From CAYZJV01 sp049310885 (GTDB lineage Bacteria; Spirochaetota; Spirochaetia; Sphaerochaetales; Sphaerochaetaceae): a stretch of DNA of 64,000 nt. Position 1 is the first letter of the stretch. Each line of letters opens with the position of its first letter. The notes below the pieces were generated by a model. It saw nothing but the letters and a program-made list of their open reading frames with translations, did no database searches and was not told the DNA's origin. Location of the stretch: assembly GCF_049310885.1 (NCBI RefSeq), contig NZ_JBMDYO010000002.1:1-64000 (forward strand), given 5' to 3'. Positions 9,033 through 18,400 of the stretch are shown in pieces. A program made the translations under genes and the position numbers.

Positions 9033-9258
9033 CCAAGTCCAACGCCCGCTCAATCAACTGAACAACGTGATCCTCGCAATACATGATCAATAGAAAGTTC
9101 TCCTCTGGCCATACCGCATCGCCAAGCTTGGGCGTCGTATTTCCCCAACCATGGGCGGTAGGGATTATCGTGTAATGTGCAGGCACTTCGAAGAGGGCGA
9201 ATGCATCCAAGATATCCTGTTGTACCGCTTGGGCTGCCATAATTTCCACTCTACGCAT
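8986..9258 (-). CDS. PG0541-type transporter-associated small protein
   Basis: 90 aa, resembling the small PII-like proteins (PG0541 family) encoded next to RND pumps. It has a signature-like PTAHGWGNTTPKLGDAVWP segment in the middle and a helical C-terminus. The ATG overlaps the last 8 bases of the RND pump gene and has its own AGGAGG 6 bases upstream, so it is translationally coupled to the pump. No signal peptide is seen, so it is probably cytoplasmic. A regulatory role on the pump is the family guess; nothing direct is seen. Its end overlaps speB by 47 bases on the opposite strand. Confidence 0.75.
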   Translation of the reverse strand: MRRVEIMAAQAVQQDILDAFALFEVPAHYTIIPTAHGWGNTTPKLGDAVWPEENFLLIMYCEDHVVQLIERALDLVKKKYDHEGIGFFVL

Positions 9259-12200
9259 CGTAGGCCTCCTCTTCCACCAGATTGGCGATATTCTCGATAT
9301 CCCGTTTTACCTTGTCACGGTTGAACAGCCTGTAGAGCGTCGGAGTGAGGAAAATGGTCATCACAGTACTAACAGCCATACCACCAATGATGGTCTGTCC
9401 GATCGGCTGGATCTGTTCGGCGCCTTGGCCTCCGAAGAAAGCCAAAGGGACCATACCGAAAATAGTTGTGAGACTGGTCATCAATATCGGTTTCAGACGG
9501 CTTCCACCAGCCTCTATACACGCAGTCCTGATATCCATCCCCCTCCTTCTCAGAAGATTGATATACTCGATCAATACGATTCCGTTGTTTACCACAATAC
9601 CTGCAAGAATAACCGTACCGATAGCCGAAATCAGACTGAAGGCTTCACCAGTGATCAGATATATGCCAACGATACCGATAAGCATGAGCGGCATGGAGAG
9701 CAAGATGATAAACGGATTTCTAAATGATTCGAAGAGACTAGCCATAACACCAAATACGAGGACGACGGCCAATGCGAGGATGATACCCACATGCCGGAAC
9801 ATCGCATTCATATCGGCAAAATCTCCACCGAATTCTATGAATACCGAATCATCATGGATCAGATTATCATCTATCAACGTTCGAATAGCGGTTTCAGCCT
9901 CGGATGACGAATAGCCATCTGCCAAACCTCCGACAACGTGGACGGATCGCATCTCATCCTCCCGATTAATCGAGACTGGACCGGTAGACCGACTGATGGA
10001 GGCGAAATTGGAGAGGGCGACACGCTGTCCGGTACTGCTTCTTACGAAAATCTTTTCCAGATCCACCTGTTCCGAACGATCCTCCTGTCGCAACATCACA
10101 ATGACATCGGTCTCACTTCCATCAGCTTTAAGCTGTGTAGCGGTGATTCCGTTAATGCTATTGCTCACCTCTGCTGCGATGCCCTGCATAGTCAAACCAT
10201 AGGCATAGGCACGTTCACGGTCGATCTCTATCTCCATCTGGGGAAGACCTTCATCGAAGTCGGTCCTGACTTCGGTGACCTGAGGCAGATTCTCAGCGAT
10301 CAGATCCCGAATCTCTTGTGCAGTTGCAGCTGCGACATGTAAATCATCAGACTTCACGATCACATCCACAGGGTTCATATTCCCTAATCCCATAGACATG
10401 GAGGAGAAAGAGAATGATGCTGCAGGATAACCACCGAAATAGACTCTCAGCTTCTCTTGGATCGTCTGCATATCGTCTATCTGGTCATCACCTTCAGCCA
10501 ACGTTATCTGGATCGATCCACTGTTGGTACCTCCATTGCCGAAGATTCCTCCCCCACCGGTAGTCACAATGATATCCTTGAATCCTTGGATATCCTCTCT
10601 CGCATGGGCTTCAATTTCACGCAATACCGCCTCTGTGGCTCCCAAGGTCGTACCTTGAGGTAAGGTTACTTGGAGAGAAACGCTTGTTTCGCTCATGGTG
10701 GGATACAATGTGGTATTCATGGCATTGAACGCCTGGAATGTGATTACTAAAATGATCGCAACAAAAAGTACGGTGAGCCATTTGTAATCGATACATACAG
10801 CTAGGACACGTTTGTAGCCCCTATCTAAGGCTTCGAAAGCCCATTCCATACCGAAGTCCATCCAACGCAGTAATCGGAGCCTGAGCGGCTTCTGTTTCCT
10901 GGTATAGATCTTCACATAGCTACTGGTAAGTACTGGAATGAGTGTAACTGAGACTACAAGAGACGATAACAGAGAGATGATGATCGTACCTGCCATAGGA
11001 GTTAAGATCTCTCCCAACATCTCCAGATTGTTACGTAAGAGGACAATGGGAACAAAAACACATACCGTGGTAAGGGTCGATGCGGCAATCGCCACAATCA
11101 TCTCCTTTGTCCCCAACAATGCGGCGGTCTTTAATTTGGAACCACGCTCTCGGTATCGGAAAATATTTTCCAACACTACGATCGAACTGTCGACGGTCAT
11201 TCCAAGACCAAGTATAAGACCGGTGAGTGTCATCAGATTCAGAGAATAATCGAGGAAGAACATTACCAGAACTGTAATGAGCATCGATATAGGAATCGAT
11301 ATGCCGATGATAAAGGTCGACTTTAGGCTTCTGAGGAAGATGAACAACACCACCATGACCAAAGCTACTCCGTAGAGGAGAGATTGATAGACGGTGTTAA
11401 TGGTACTGTCGATCATTGTTGTGGTATCTACCGTTACATAAAGGCCGATAGATCCGGGAAGATCGTTCTCCAATTCAGCAATCGCCTCTCGTACTGCTTC
11501 AGCTACCTGGACACTGTTCGCATCCGACTCTTTGGAGACAGAGATATATACTCCCGGTTCACCGTTTATATAGACTTGGCTTTCCGCCTCCTTATATGCA
11601 AAGGAGACCTCTGCCAGATCGCCTACAGTCACCACTGCTGTATTAATGACCTGTCCCATGGCATTCATCTGCGGTACAGCAGTCACCATGGTTTGTCGTA
11701 TCTCATCCAGATTAGTGAATTCGGCATTTGTTCGTACGAGGTAATCGATATTTCCTTCGGTAATCGTTCCACTTCCGATCTGATAATTCTGTGGATTGAG
11801 GACCTGTGCTACCTGTGACAAGGTCACACCATAGGCTTCCAACCTATTCTGGTCAACAGCAACCTTCACAAAGGCATCCTGCCCACCACTGACCGATGTT
11901 GTAGAGACACCGGACACACGATCGAGTCGGGTCTGCACGATATCCTGTGCTACGCGTCGCAAATCGTTGGCGCTCTGGCCAGAGCGACCGATTACCGCAA
12001 TATTCATCACAGGCATCATATTGGTATTCAGCTTAAAAATAGTTGGGGCCGATGCTCCATCGGGGAGAATGTCGTTTATGAGATTCAGGTTGTCATCGAT
12101 TGATCGGGTGGCTTCATCCAGATCTGTACCGTAATCGAACTGTATCATCACCATGCTGAACCCTTCCGAAGATGTGGAGGTCAAGGTATTGATTCCCCCG

Positions 12201-12421
12201 ACATTGGAGATTACCCCCTCTATCCTCTTGGTAACCGTCTCCTCCATTGTTTCTGGACTTGCCCCACTGTATGAGGTGAAAACGACAACCATGGGAAGAT
12301 TAATCTCGGGAAACAACTCGACCGCTAGGTTGGGAAGAACCACGAGGGCAAGTGCTGTTAACAGGATATAAATGACTATGATGGTGGTAGGTCTATGGAC
12401 AATGGTATGGGTAAGACTCAT
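9251..12421 (-). CDS. RND efflux pump, inner-membrane subunit (AcrB/Mdt type)
   Basis: 1056 aa, the normal size. An N-terminal membrane helix follows the start, then a large periplasmic porter loop, a six-helix block around residues 340-540, a second periplasmic loop and a second six-helix block around 860-1030. The proton-relay helix reads GLILGLGMTVDSSIVVLENI, with one of the two aspartates of AcrB replaced by Ser, as in many HAE-type relatives. It exports drugs, detergents or metabolites with a membrane fusion protein and TolC, both encoded just upstream. Gaps within the operon are 16 and 23 bases. Substrate unknown. Confidence 0.95.
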   Translation of the reverse strand: MSLTHTIVHRPTTIIVIYILLTALALVVLPNLAVELFPEINLPMVVVFTSYSGASPETMEETVTKRIEGVISNVGGINTLTSTSSEGFSMVMIQFDYGTDLDEATRSIDDNLNLINDILPDGASAPTIFKLNTNMMPVMNIAVIGRSGQSANDLRRVAQDIVQTRLDRVSGVSTTSVSGGQDAFVKVAVDQNRLEAYGVTLSQVAQVLNPQNYQIGSGTITEGNIDYLVRTNAEFTNLDEIRQTMVTAVPQMNAMGQVINTAVVTVGDLAEVSFAYKEAESQVYINGEPGVYISVSKESDANSVQVAEAVREAIAELENDLPGSIGLYVTVDTTTMIDSTINTVYQSLLYGVALVMVVLFIFLRSLKSTFIIGISIPISMLITVLVMFFLDYSLNLMTLTGLILGLGMTVDSSIVVLENIFRYRERGSKLKTAALLGTKEMIVAIAASTLTTVCVFVPIVLLRNNLEMLGEILTPMAGTIIISLLSSLVVSVTLIPVLTSSYVKIYTRKQKPLRLRLLRWMDFGMEWAFEALDRGYKRVLAVCIDYKWLTVLFVAIILVITFQAFNAMNTTLYPTMSETSVSLQVTLPQGTTLGATEAVLREIEAHAREDIQGFKDIIVTTGGGGIFGNGGTNSGSIQITLAEGDDQIDDMQTIQEKLRVYFGGYPAASFSFSSMSMGLGNMNPVDVIVKSDDLHVAAATAQEIRDLIAENLPQVTEVRTDFDEGLPQMEIEIDRERAYAYGLTMQGIAAEVSNSINGITATQLKADGSETDVIVMLRQEDRSEQVDLEKIFVRSSTGQRVALSNFASISRSTGPVSINREDEMRSVHVVGGLADGYSSSEAETAIRTLIDDNLIHDDSVFIEFGGDFADMNAMFRHVGIILALAVVLVFGVMASLFESFRNPFIILLSMPLMLIGIVGIYLITGEAFSLISAIGTVILAGIVVNNGIVLIEYINLLRRRGMDIRTACIEAGGSRLKPILMTSLTTIFGMVPLAFFGGQGAEQIQPIGQTIIGGMAVSTVMTIFLTPTLYRLFNRDKVKRDIENIANLVEEEAYDA

Positions 12422-12437
12422 GTACTATCCCCTTTAC

Positions 12438-13385
12438 TCAATCTACAATCCGGACAGAGGCTCCGTCAGTAACCAATGTCTGTCCCTGAACAACGACCAT
12501 AGTGCCTGTGGCCAAGCCTTCGACCACCTCCGCCTTCTCATCCACGACAAGACCTAGGGTGATATCGTTTCTCTTAGCAATATTGCTTTCATCTACAACG
12601 TATACGTAGGCCTGGTTACCGTCATAGAGAATGCTGGATCTTTCAACTACAATCGCATCTTCCACTTTCTCGGTATAGATGATTACAGAGGGAAACATAC
12701 CTGGCTTAATCAATTTCTCCGGATCATCCAAGGTTATGCCAATTTCACGTGTCCTTGTCACTGGATCCAAAACGGGACTCAATCGTGTCACTGTCCCGGA
12801 AAACTGCTCCCCGGGATATGCTTTGAATTCAGCTGTAGCCTCTGTCCCGATACCGACCTGTCCGATATGACGTTCGGCAATGGCTACTTCGACTTCCAGA
12901 CTATCGAGCATACCAAGGCGGATCAATGCAGCTTGAGGCGATACCGATGCTCCGTAAGCAAAATTGACAGCAAGAACGGTTCCATCCACTGGTGATTTCA
13001 CCACAGTCTCCCTAAAATTCATGCCCGGTCGTGAAGGGTCGATTCTTGCGAATTCCTGATCGACGGTAAGAATATCTCCCACTTGCACATCAATGAAGGA
13101 GAGTTTTCCCGCCACCTCTGGATATACATCCACAGTCTTGGTATCAACAACATTTCCGTTCGCTTTTATATACGAGCGCAGGTCGTCTCTCTCTACAGGG
13201 TGAACGCTTACCGAGAGTATGCTTGCTCCATCCTCTACTTCAATAGTACTCTCGGCCTGACCGGGAAGAAGTTGGGATAAATTCTCAAACGGATTGATTA
13301 CGGCGACAACAATCGCCGCGACTATAAGAATCAAGATAATGATAAGGCCTATGCGGCTCTTTTTTGGTTTCTGTTGATTGCTCAT
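12438..13385 (-). CDS. RND efflux membrane fusion protein (HlyD/AcrA type)
   Basis: 315 aa. A short cytoplasmic start is followed by one membrane anchor at about residues 10-30 (IGLIIILILIVAAIVVAVI), then barrel-sandwich and beta-barrel segments; VKSPVDGTVLAVNFAYGASV near 130 is the lipoyl-like hairpin half. It has no lipobox, so it is anchored by the helix. Shorter than AcrA, with only a minimal helical hairpin. Ribosome site AAGGAG lies 8 bases before the ATG. It links the pump encoded downstream to the TolC protein encoded upstream. Confidence 0.93.
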   Translation of the reverse strand: MSNQQKPKKSRIGLIIILILIVAAIVVAVINPFENLSQLLPGQAESTIEVEDGASILSVSVHPVERDDLRSYIKANGNVVDTKTVDVYPEVAGKLSFIDVQVGDILTVDQEFARIDPSRPGMNFRETVVKSPVDGTVLAVNFAYGASVSPQAALIRLGMLDSLEVEVAIAERHIGQVGIGTEATAEFKAYPGEQFSGTVTRLSPVLDPVTRTREIGITLDDPEKLIKPGMFPSVIIYTEKVEDAIVVERSSILYDGNQAYVYVVDESNIAKRNDITLGLVVDEKAEVVEGLATGTMVVVQGQTLVTDGASVRIVD

Positions 13386-13408
13386 AAAAGCAAACTCCTT
13401 TGTATCGA

Positions 13409-14728
13409 CTACAATTGTTCTATATCGATTTGCAGATCGTAAGCGAGGTCAACCAAGGCACTCGCATACTGGTAATGCAGATAGACGATTTGCTGTTCTA
13501 CGGAGAACACATCTTGCTGTGCGTCCTCTACGGTAAGGTTGTCGGTATATCCAGCTTCATACTGCGTTAGGTACATCTGGTATACACGCTGTGCAAGTTC
13601 CAGATTGGCCTTTGCTACCTGCATCTGATCCTTTAGGTTCTGCAGGGTATTCACCTGGGTGATGATCGACTGTTCCAACTGTACTTTCGTTTGTTGGCGA
13701 TTGAGCTCTAGTTTGGCTAGATTGTCTTCTATTTTGGCCAGAGAGACTTGGGTTCGGCTTCCGGGTATATGGCCATCGAGTGGTATGGAAACGGAGACGG
13801 TATATGTTGCAGAATCTGAAAAGATTTCGTTGAACCTATCTTTAGTACTCGAATTCCATAAGTTTAAACCATATTGGGCTTGAAGCATGAGTGAAGGCAT
13901 CAAGTCAACCTTCTTCTGGAGCGCCATGGAATTTTGCATAGCCTCCCGATTCAATCTCATTAAATCCATACTATAGGTAGTTTCGATGTTTTTCTTCAAA
14001 TCATTAACCGATGTTGAGAGCTCTACATCTGGCAACTCACCCTCCACGGCAACCTCTGCTTCGAGCGGGAGGCCAAGAAGCACCTTGAATGCCAACAGCT
14101 GACCTTCATAGGCATTCTCGCTTTGTTGTAAAGAGGGTCGAAGTTGCTCAACACTCAACTGGGCAGAAAGAACTTCGATCTCAGAGGCATAACCACTTTC
14201 AAAGTTTACCAAAGCCTTCCCATACTGTTTTTCAGCTAATGCAATATTCTTCTCTTGGAGTTCCAAGTTGGTCGTTTCAGCTAACAGATAGTAGAAAAGC
14301 TTTGTGACATTTCGCTCAACTTCCGAAATTGCCTGCTGGTAGGAAACCTGTTGGATCGAATAGTTTAAGCCATGGGAATCGAGTTGGTTCTTTAGAGCGG
14401 GATTCAATTGGAACTGGACAGATAAACCTGCGGAAATACCATTATTACCATTGGTTCCTGCTTTGATTATAGGATTATCCTGAAAAACAACTGCTGAACC
14501 ACTATTACTCAGTGTTGCGTTAACCGAGGGTAGAAAAATATTCCACGCGGTATCTACATCCCGTTGGGCACCCTTTAGGTCAATCGCACTCGACTGAAGA
14601 TTGATGTTGTTCTTACGAGCCATCTCAATGGCTTCAGGGAGTGTTACAGTTATTTCAGCTGCCTGTATGGTCGAAATCGCACAACACGATAGAAAAAGAA
14701 GTGCGTAAAGATAATGCAAAGTTTTCAT
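13409..14728 (-). CDS. TolC-family outer membrane efflux protein
   Basis: 439 aa with a signal peptide (about 23 residues, ending IQAAE). Two repeats of long helical coiled-coil segments separated by beta segments follow, as in outer-membrane factor proteins; internal similarity is seen between LPEAIEMARKNNINLQ near residue 30 and later LVNFESGYASEIEVL / LTQYEAGYTDNLTVEDAQ segments. Forms the outer-membrane duct of the pump. No Shine-Dalgarno is visible; TGTAAT lies 5 bases before the ATG, so the mRNA may be leaderless. First gene of the four-gene efflux operon and evidence for a double-membrane cell. Confidence 0.92.
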   Translation of the reverse strand: MKTLHYLYALLFLSCCAISTIQAAEITVTLPEAIEMARKNNINLQSSAIDLKGAQRDVDTAWNIFLPSVNATLSNSGSAVVFQDNPIIKAGTNGNNGISAGLSVQFQLNPALKNQLDSHGLNYSIQQVSYQQAISEVERNVTKLFYYLLAETTNLELQEKNIALAEKQYGKALVNFESGYASEIEVLSAQLSVEQLRPSLQQSENAYEGQLLAFKVLLGLPLEAEVAVEGELPDVELSTSVNDLKKNIETTYSMDLMRLNREAMQNSMALQKKVDLMPSLMLQAQYGLNLWNSSTKDRFNEIFSDSATYTVSVSIPLDGHIPGSRTQVSLAKIEDNLAKLELNRQQTKVQLEQSIITQVNTLQNLKDQMQVAKANLELAQRVYQMYLTQYEAGYTDNLTVEDAQQDVFSVEQQIVYLHYQYASALVDLAYDLQIDIEQL

Positions 14729-14819
14729 AATGAATTACAGTAAAACTTACTCGCAATTTAATCAATAATTAAGGAGCAATTGAAATGTATCCATTATGAA
14801 ACACTTTTCTGATTTTACA

Positions 14820-15248
14820 TTATTCTTTAAGAATCCAAACTGTTGAATGGCCTTTCTTTATACCTCTACAAGGAGGAAAGCGGTTGCCCTCTTTCATGGT
14901 TACCGTTCTCTTTGGGTGGTCCTTACAAACATATACGCCTGCTTTTTCACAGGGGCTACCAGTTTTTGTACGAATGTCTTCATCCTCTTCAGGAAAGGCT
15001 GTCTTCTCTTGTTTTTCTGGTTCAGCATTCAATGGAGCACTTTCTTCGACATGAGGGATGACCGGAGAACTGTCTTTGCTATTCTTCTCCTGTAAATATT
15101 TGAACCACACCATAGCGATCAAAGCCAAAATAACTACGATGGCGAAAATATTCATCGTGGTGTTCGCCCCAGAGATTAAGAGGATAACAATAAGTACGAC
15201 TACCAATCCTATAGTCAACAAAACTGGTTTCTTAAGCAATGCATCCAT
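14820..15248 (-). CDS. Membrane protein with cysteine-rich C-terminal domain, unknown function
   Basis: 142 aa. The frame is open to 15281, but AGGAGG 9 bases before the ATG at 15248 fixes the start (MDALLKKP). Two membrane helices (residues about 9-27 and 32-49) are followed by an acidic linker rich in Glu, Pro and Lys, then a compact C-terminal domain with GSPCEKAGVYVCKDH and MKEGNRFPPCRG, ending WILKE. Three Cys and nearby His suggest a small zinc-ribbon-like or beta fold facing the cytoplasm or periplasm. I do not recognise a function. Monocistronic by position. Confidence 0.7.
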   Translation of the reverse strand: MDALLKKPVLLTIGLVVVLIVILLISGANTTMNIFAIVVILALIAMVWFKYLQEKNSKDSSPVIPHVEESAPLNAEPEKQEKTAFPEEDEDIRTKTGSPCEKAGVYVCKDHPKRTVTMKEGNRFPPCRGIKKGHSTVWILKE

Positions 15249-15413
15249 AATACTAAGCCTCCTGATTTTTGTGCGTATCAAACTTAACCGAGAAAACGGC
15301 TCTTCGAACCCACAACCTAGAGGTAAAGCATGTGCAAAAGGGTCAAACGACCATCCTATCTCAATTCCAATTGTACACTACGTAACGAAAATACACAAAT
15401 GGAAACAATACAT

Positions 15414-15445
15414 GTAAAACAGCCGCCCATGTTACTGGGCGGCTG
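15414..15445 (-). terminator. Rho-independent terminator of the nucleotidase gene
   Basis: Perfect 10-base arms (CAGCCGCCCA and its complement) around a 6-base loop, followed on the minus strand by GTTTTAC, starting 20 bases after the stop codon. Confidence 0.85.
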
Positions 15446-15465
15446 GGAAAATCAGTTACAAGTAC

Positions 15466-18400
15466 TTACTTGCTGTTGTACTTCACCATATAGTCGGTAA
15501 AGACCTCATCCAAACCAGGACCGTACATCACGATCGGCTTGTCGAGCATAGTGTATCCATCACCACCAGCGGCCATGAAGTCATTCGTAGCCAGCTTGTA
15601 GGTAGCGTCACGATCGATACTCTTACCATTGATAAGGACTCTCTTGATCCTACTACCAGGATCGCTGAATCGGCTATAGATGATTGCCATATTGGCAGTC
15701 TGCGGGAAGCCACCATTAGCTTCGGGCAATCTGGAATAGCCCCATTCGAGTGCATCATAGATATCCTGACCGGTAACTTCAACGACCACGACGGTATTGT
15801 TGAACGGCAAGACAGTAATGATGTCACCACGACTTACATCGCCTGCGGCAATCGAAGCTCTAATTCCACCACCGTTTGTGAGAGCAGCATCTGCACCAGT
15901 AGCCTCAACCATGGACTTGGCAATCATGTTACCAAGATTGGTCGGCTTAGTTCTGACGTTCTGACGCTCGCCTTCAAGCTTGACGGGAGTGTAAGCAACA
16001 ATTTCGCTGGTAATAGAGTCCAACTTGGCTTTCTGCGATTCGACATAAGCAGTCACAGTAGGATCGGCCGGGACTTCGGTAATACCGAACATCTTAGCAT
16101 AGTCGTTCTGTGAAGGATCTGCGACATCGGAAGCAGGAATCAGTAGAGCAGTCTCTCCGGCAGCCTTGCCATTGCGAACTGCAATCTCAACCAGACCAAC
16201 GCTCTTCATGTATTCGCCGGCAGAGACAATCAATGTATCTCCGACCTGCATACCATTCTCAAGCACTGAGTGGCTGTGGCCATCTACGATCAGATCAATA
16301 CCCTTTACATTTTCAGCAAGCATCTTGCTTGTCACGCCATAGGATCCATCCTCATCGAGTCCGAGGTGAGCAAGTGCAATGACATAATCTGCACGATTGC
16401 GAACCTCATTCACAAGAGCTTGGGCTCCATAGACAACAGCATCACTCATGAAGGAGAGTCCCTCAACATTCTTCGGATGAGTCTTGGTTTCAGTATCGGG
16501 TGTTGATACACCGATTACACCAACAGTAAATCCGTCGAAGTAGTAGAGCTGGTAGGGTTGGAAGACCATCTTACCATTCTCATCCATGATATTTGCGGCA
16601 AGAACGCGGAGATCAGAATACTGCTCAGCAAGCTTTGCAGCTTCGATCAACCTATCTTTACCATAGTTGAAATCGTGGTTACCGGGAACAACTGCATCGT
16701 ATCCGAGAAGATCGAGCAGCACAGCACTGGTCTCACCTTCGAACAAGTTGGTGAGCAACGTACCATGAGAGACGTCACCAGCATCGAGCAAGAGATTCTT
16801 GTTCGTCACTGAACGACCCATGTTCACCAAAGTCGCGAGCTTGGCATAACCGACTTGGCTATCGCTTCCCTCGATACGGCCGTGCACGTCATTGGTGTGG
16901 ACCACGTAGAGATTGAAATTCTTTTGTCCATCGAAAGACTTGACGATGACATCTTCATCAACATCAGGCTTTGCAGGGGCTGCTGGGGCTGGAGCTTTGG
17001 CAACTTCTTCCTTAACTGCTTCGGCCTTTGGAGCGGCAGGAGCGGGTTTAGGAGCGGTAACCTTAGCATAGGCACCCTTGACCATGTCGATAAATCCAGC
17101 TACTTCAGCGTCAGCGGGCACATAGCTGATACCAGCCCATCTTGCCATAGCGCTTCTTGAAGGATTGTCAACATCTGTAGCATTGATGCGGAGAGGAGTA
17201 ACACTGGTTACTTCGTCATTCTTCACCTGAACTTCTACAACACCAACACTTGAGAGTTTCTCTCCAGCATTGACGATCAATGTATCGCCGACACGCTTTC
17301 CACCGGCGGGAGCCATAGCATCTTTACCGTCAACGATCAGATCGATACCCTTAACGTTCTTTGCAATAGCTTCACTGGTGATTCCATTTGCATTGCCGAT
17401 ATTTCCGAGAACGACGACATAGTCGGCGATTTCACGGACCTGATCGACTGCGAACTGGGCATTATCAATAATATCCTGGCTTAAGAAGGAAAGACCACGT
17501 GTTCCATCTACGGGAGCGGTGAGACCAGCGACTGCAACAACAAAATCGTTGTAGTAGTAGAGCTGGTAGGGTTGGAATACCCATTCACCCTTGGAATTGA
17601 GCACATTGGCACTAAGGACCTTAAGATCGGTGTTCGCTTCGGCAAATCTAGCTGCCTCAATGAGGTAGTCACTTCCGTATGCGAAATCTGCAGGACCCGG
17701 AGCCACTGCATCATATCCGAGCAGGTCGAGCATGGCACCGGCAGGCTCACCATAGAATTTTTCTACGATTGGGCTTCCGCTGGCGACATTACCGGCATCG
17801 AGCAACAAGGTCTTGTTGGTCAAAGAACGGCCGAATTTAACACCGGTTGCTAGACGAGCATAACCGATACCAGAATCGAGTTGACCCAAGACATCGTTAG
17901 TATGAGCAATATAGAGGGCAAAGTCATTGTAACGGTCGTTCGACTTGACCACCATATCTTTGGTAGGAGCCTTACGCTCTGCAACCACTGGCTTGATCTC
18001 TTCGATAACTACTTCAGGTGCAACCCAAGCCTCGACTACCTCTTCTTTTGGAGCGGTAACCTTAGCATAGGCACTCTTGACCATGTCGATATAACCGGCG
18101 ACTTCAGCATCAGCGGGCACATAGCTGATTCCAGCCCACTGTGCCATAGGAGATTTCGCAGGATTGTCTACATCGGTAGCATTAATCCGAAGAGCACTTT
18201 CTCGGGTTACTTTGTTGTTCTTGACGTGCACTTCGACCACGCCGACACTGGAGAGCTTCTCACCAGCATTAACAATCAGAGTATCTCCAACCTTCTTTCC
18301 TCCGGCGGGAGCCATAGCGCCCTTGCCGTCAACAATAAGGTCGATTCCCTTTATGTTCTGTGCAATTACTTCGCTTGTAATACCGTTTACGTTACCGATA

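Noticed and set aside
15300..15325. TTCGAACCC next to CGGCTC, resembling a tRNA T arm
   Set aside because: The flanking bases do not pair as a T stem and no other tRNA arm is found in the surrounding 100 bases.
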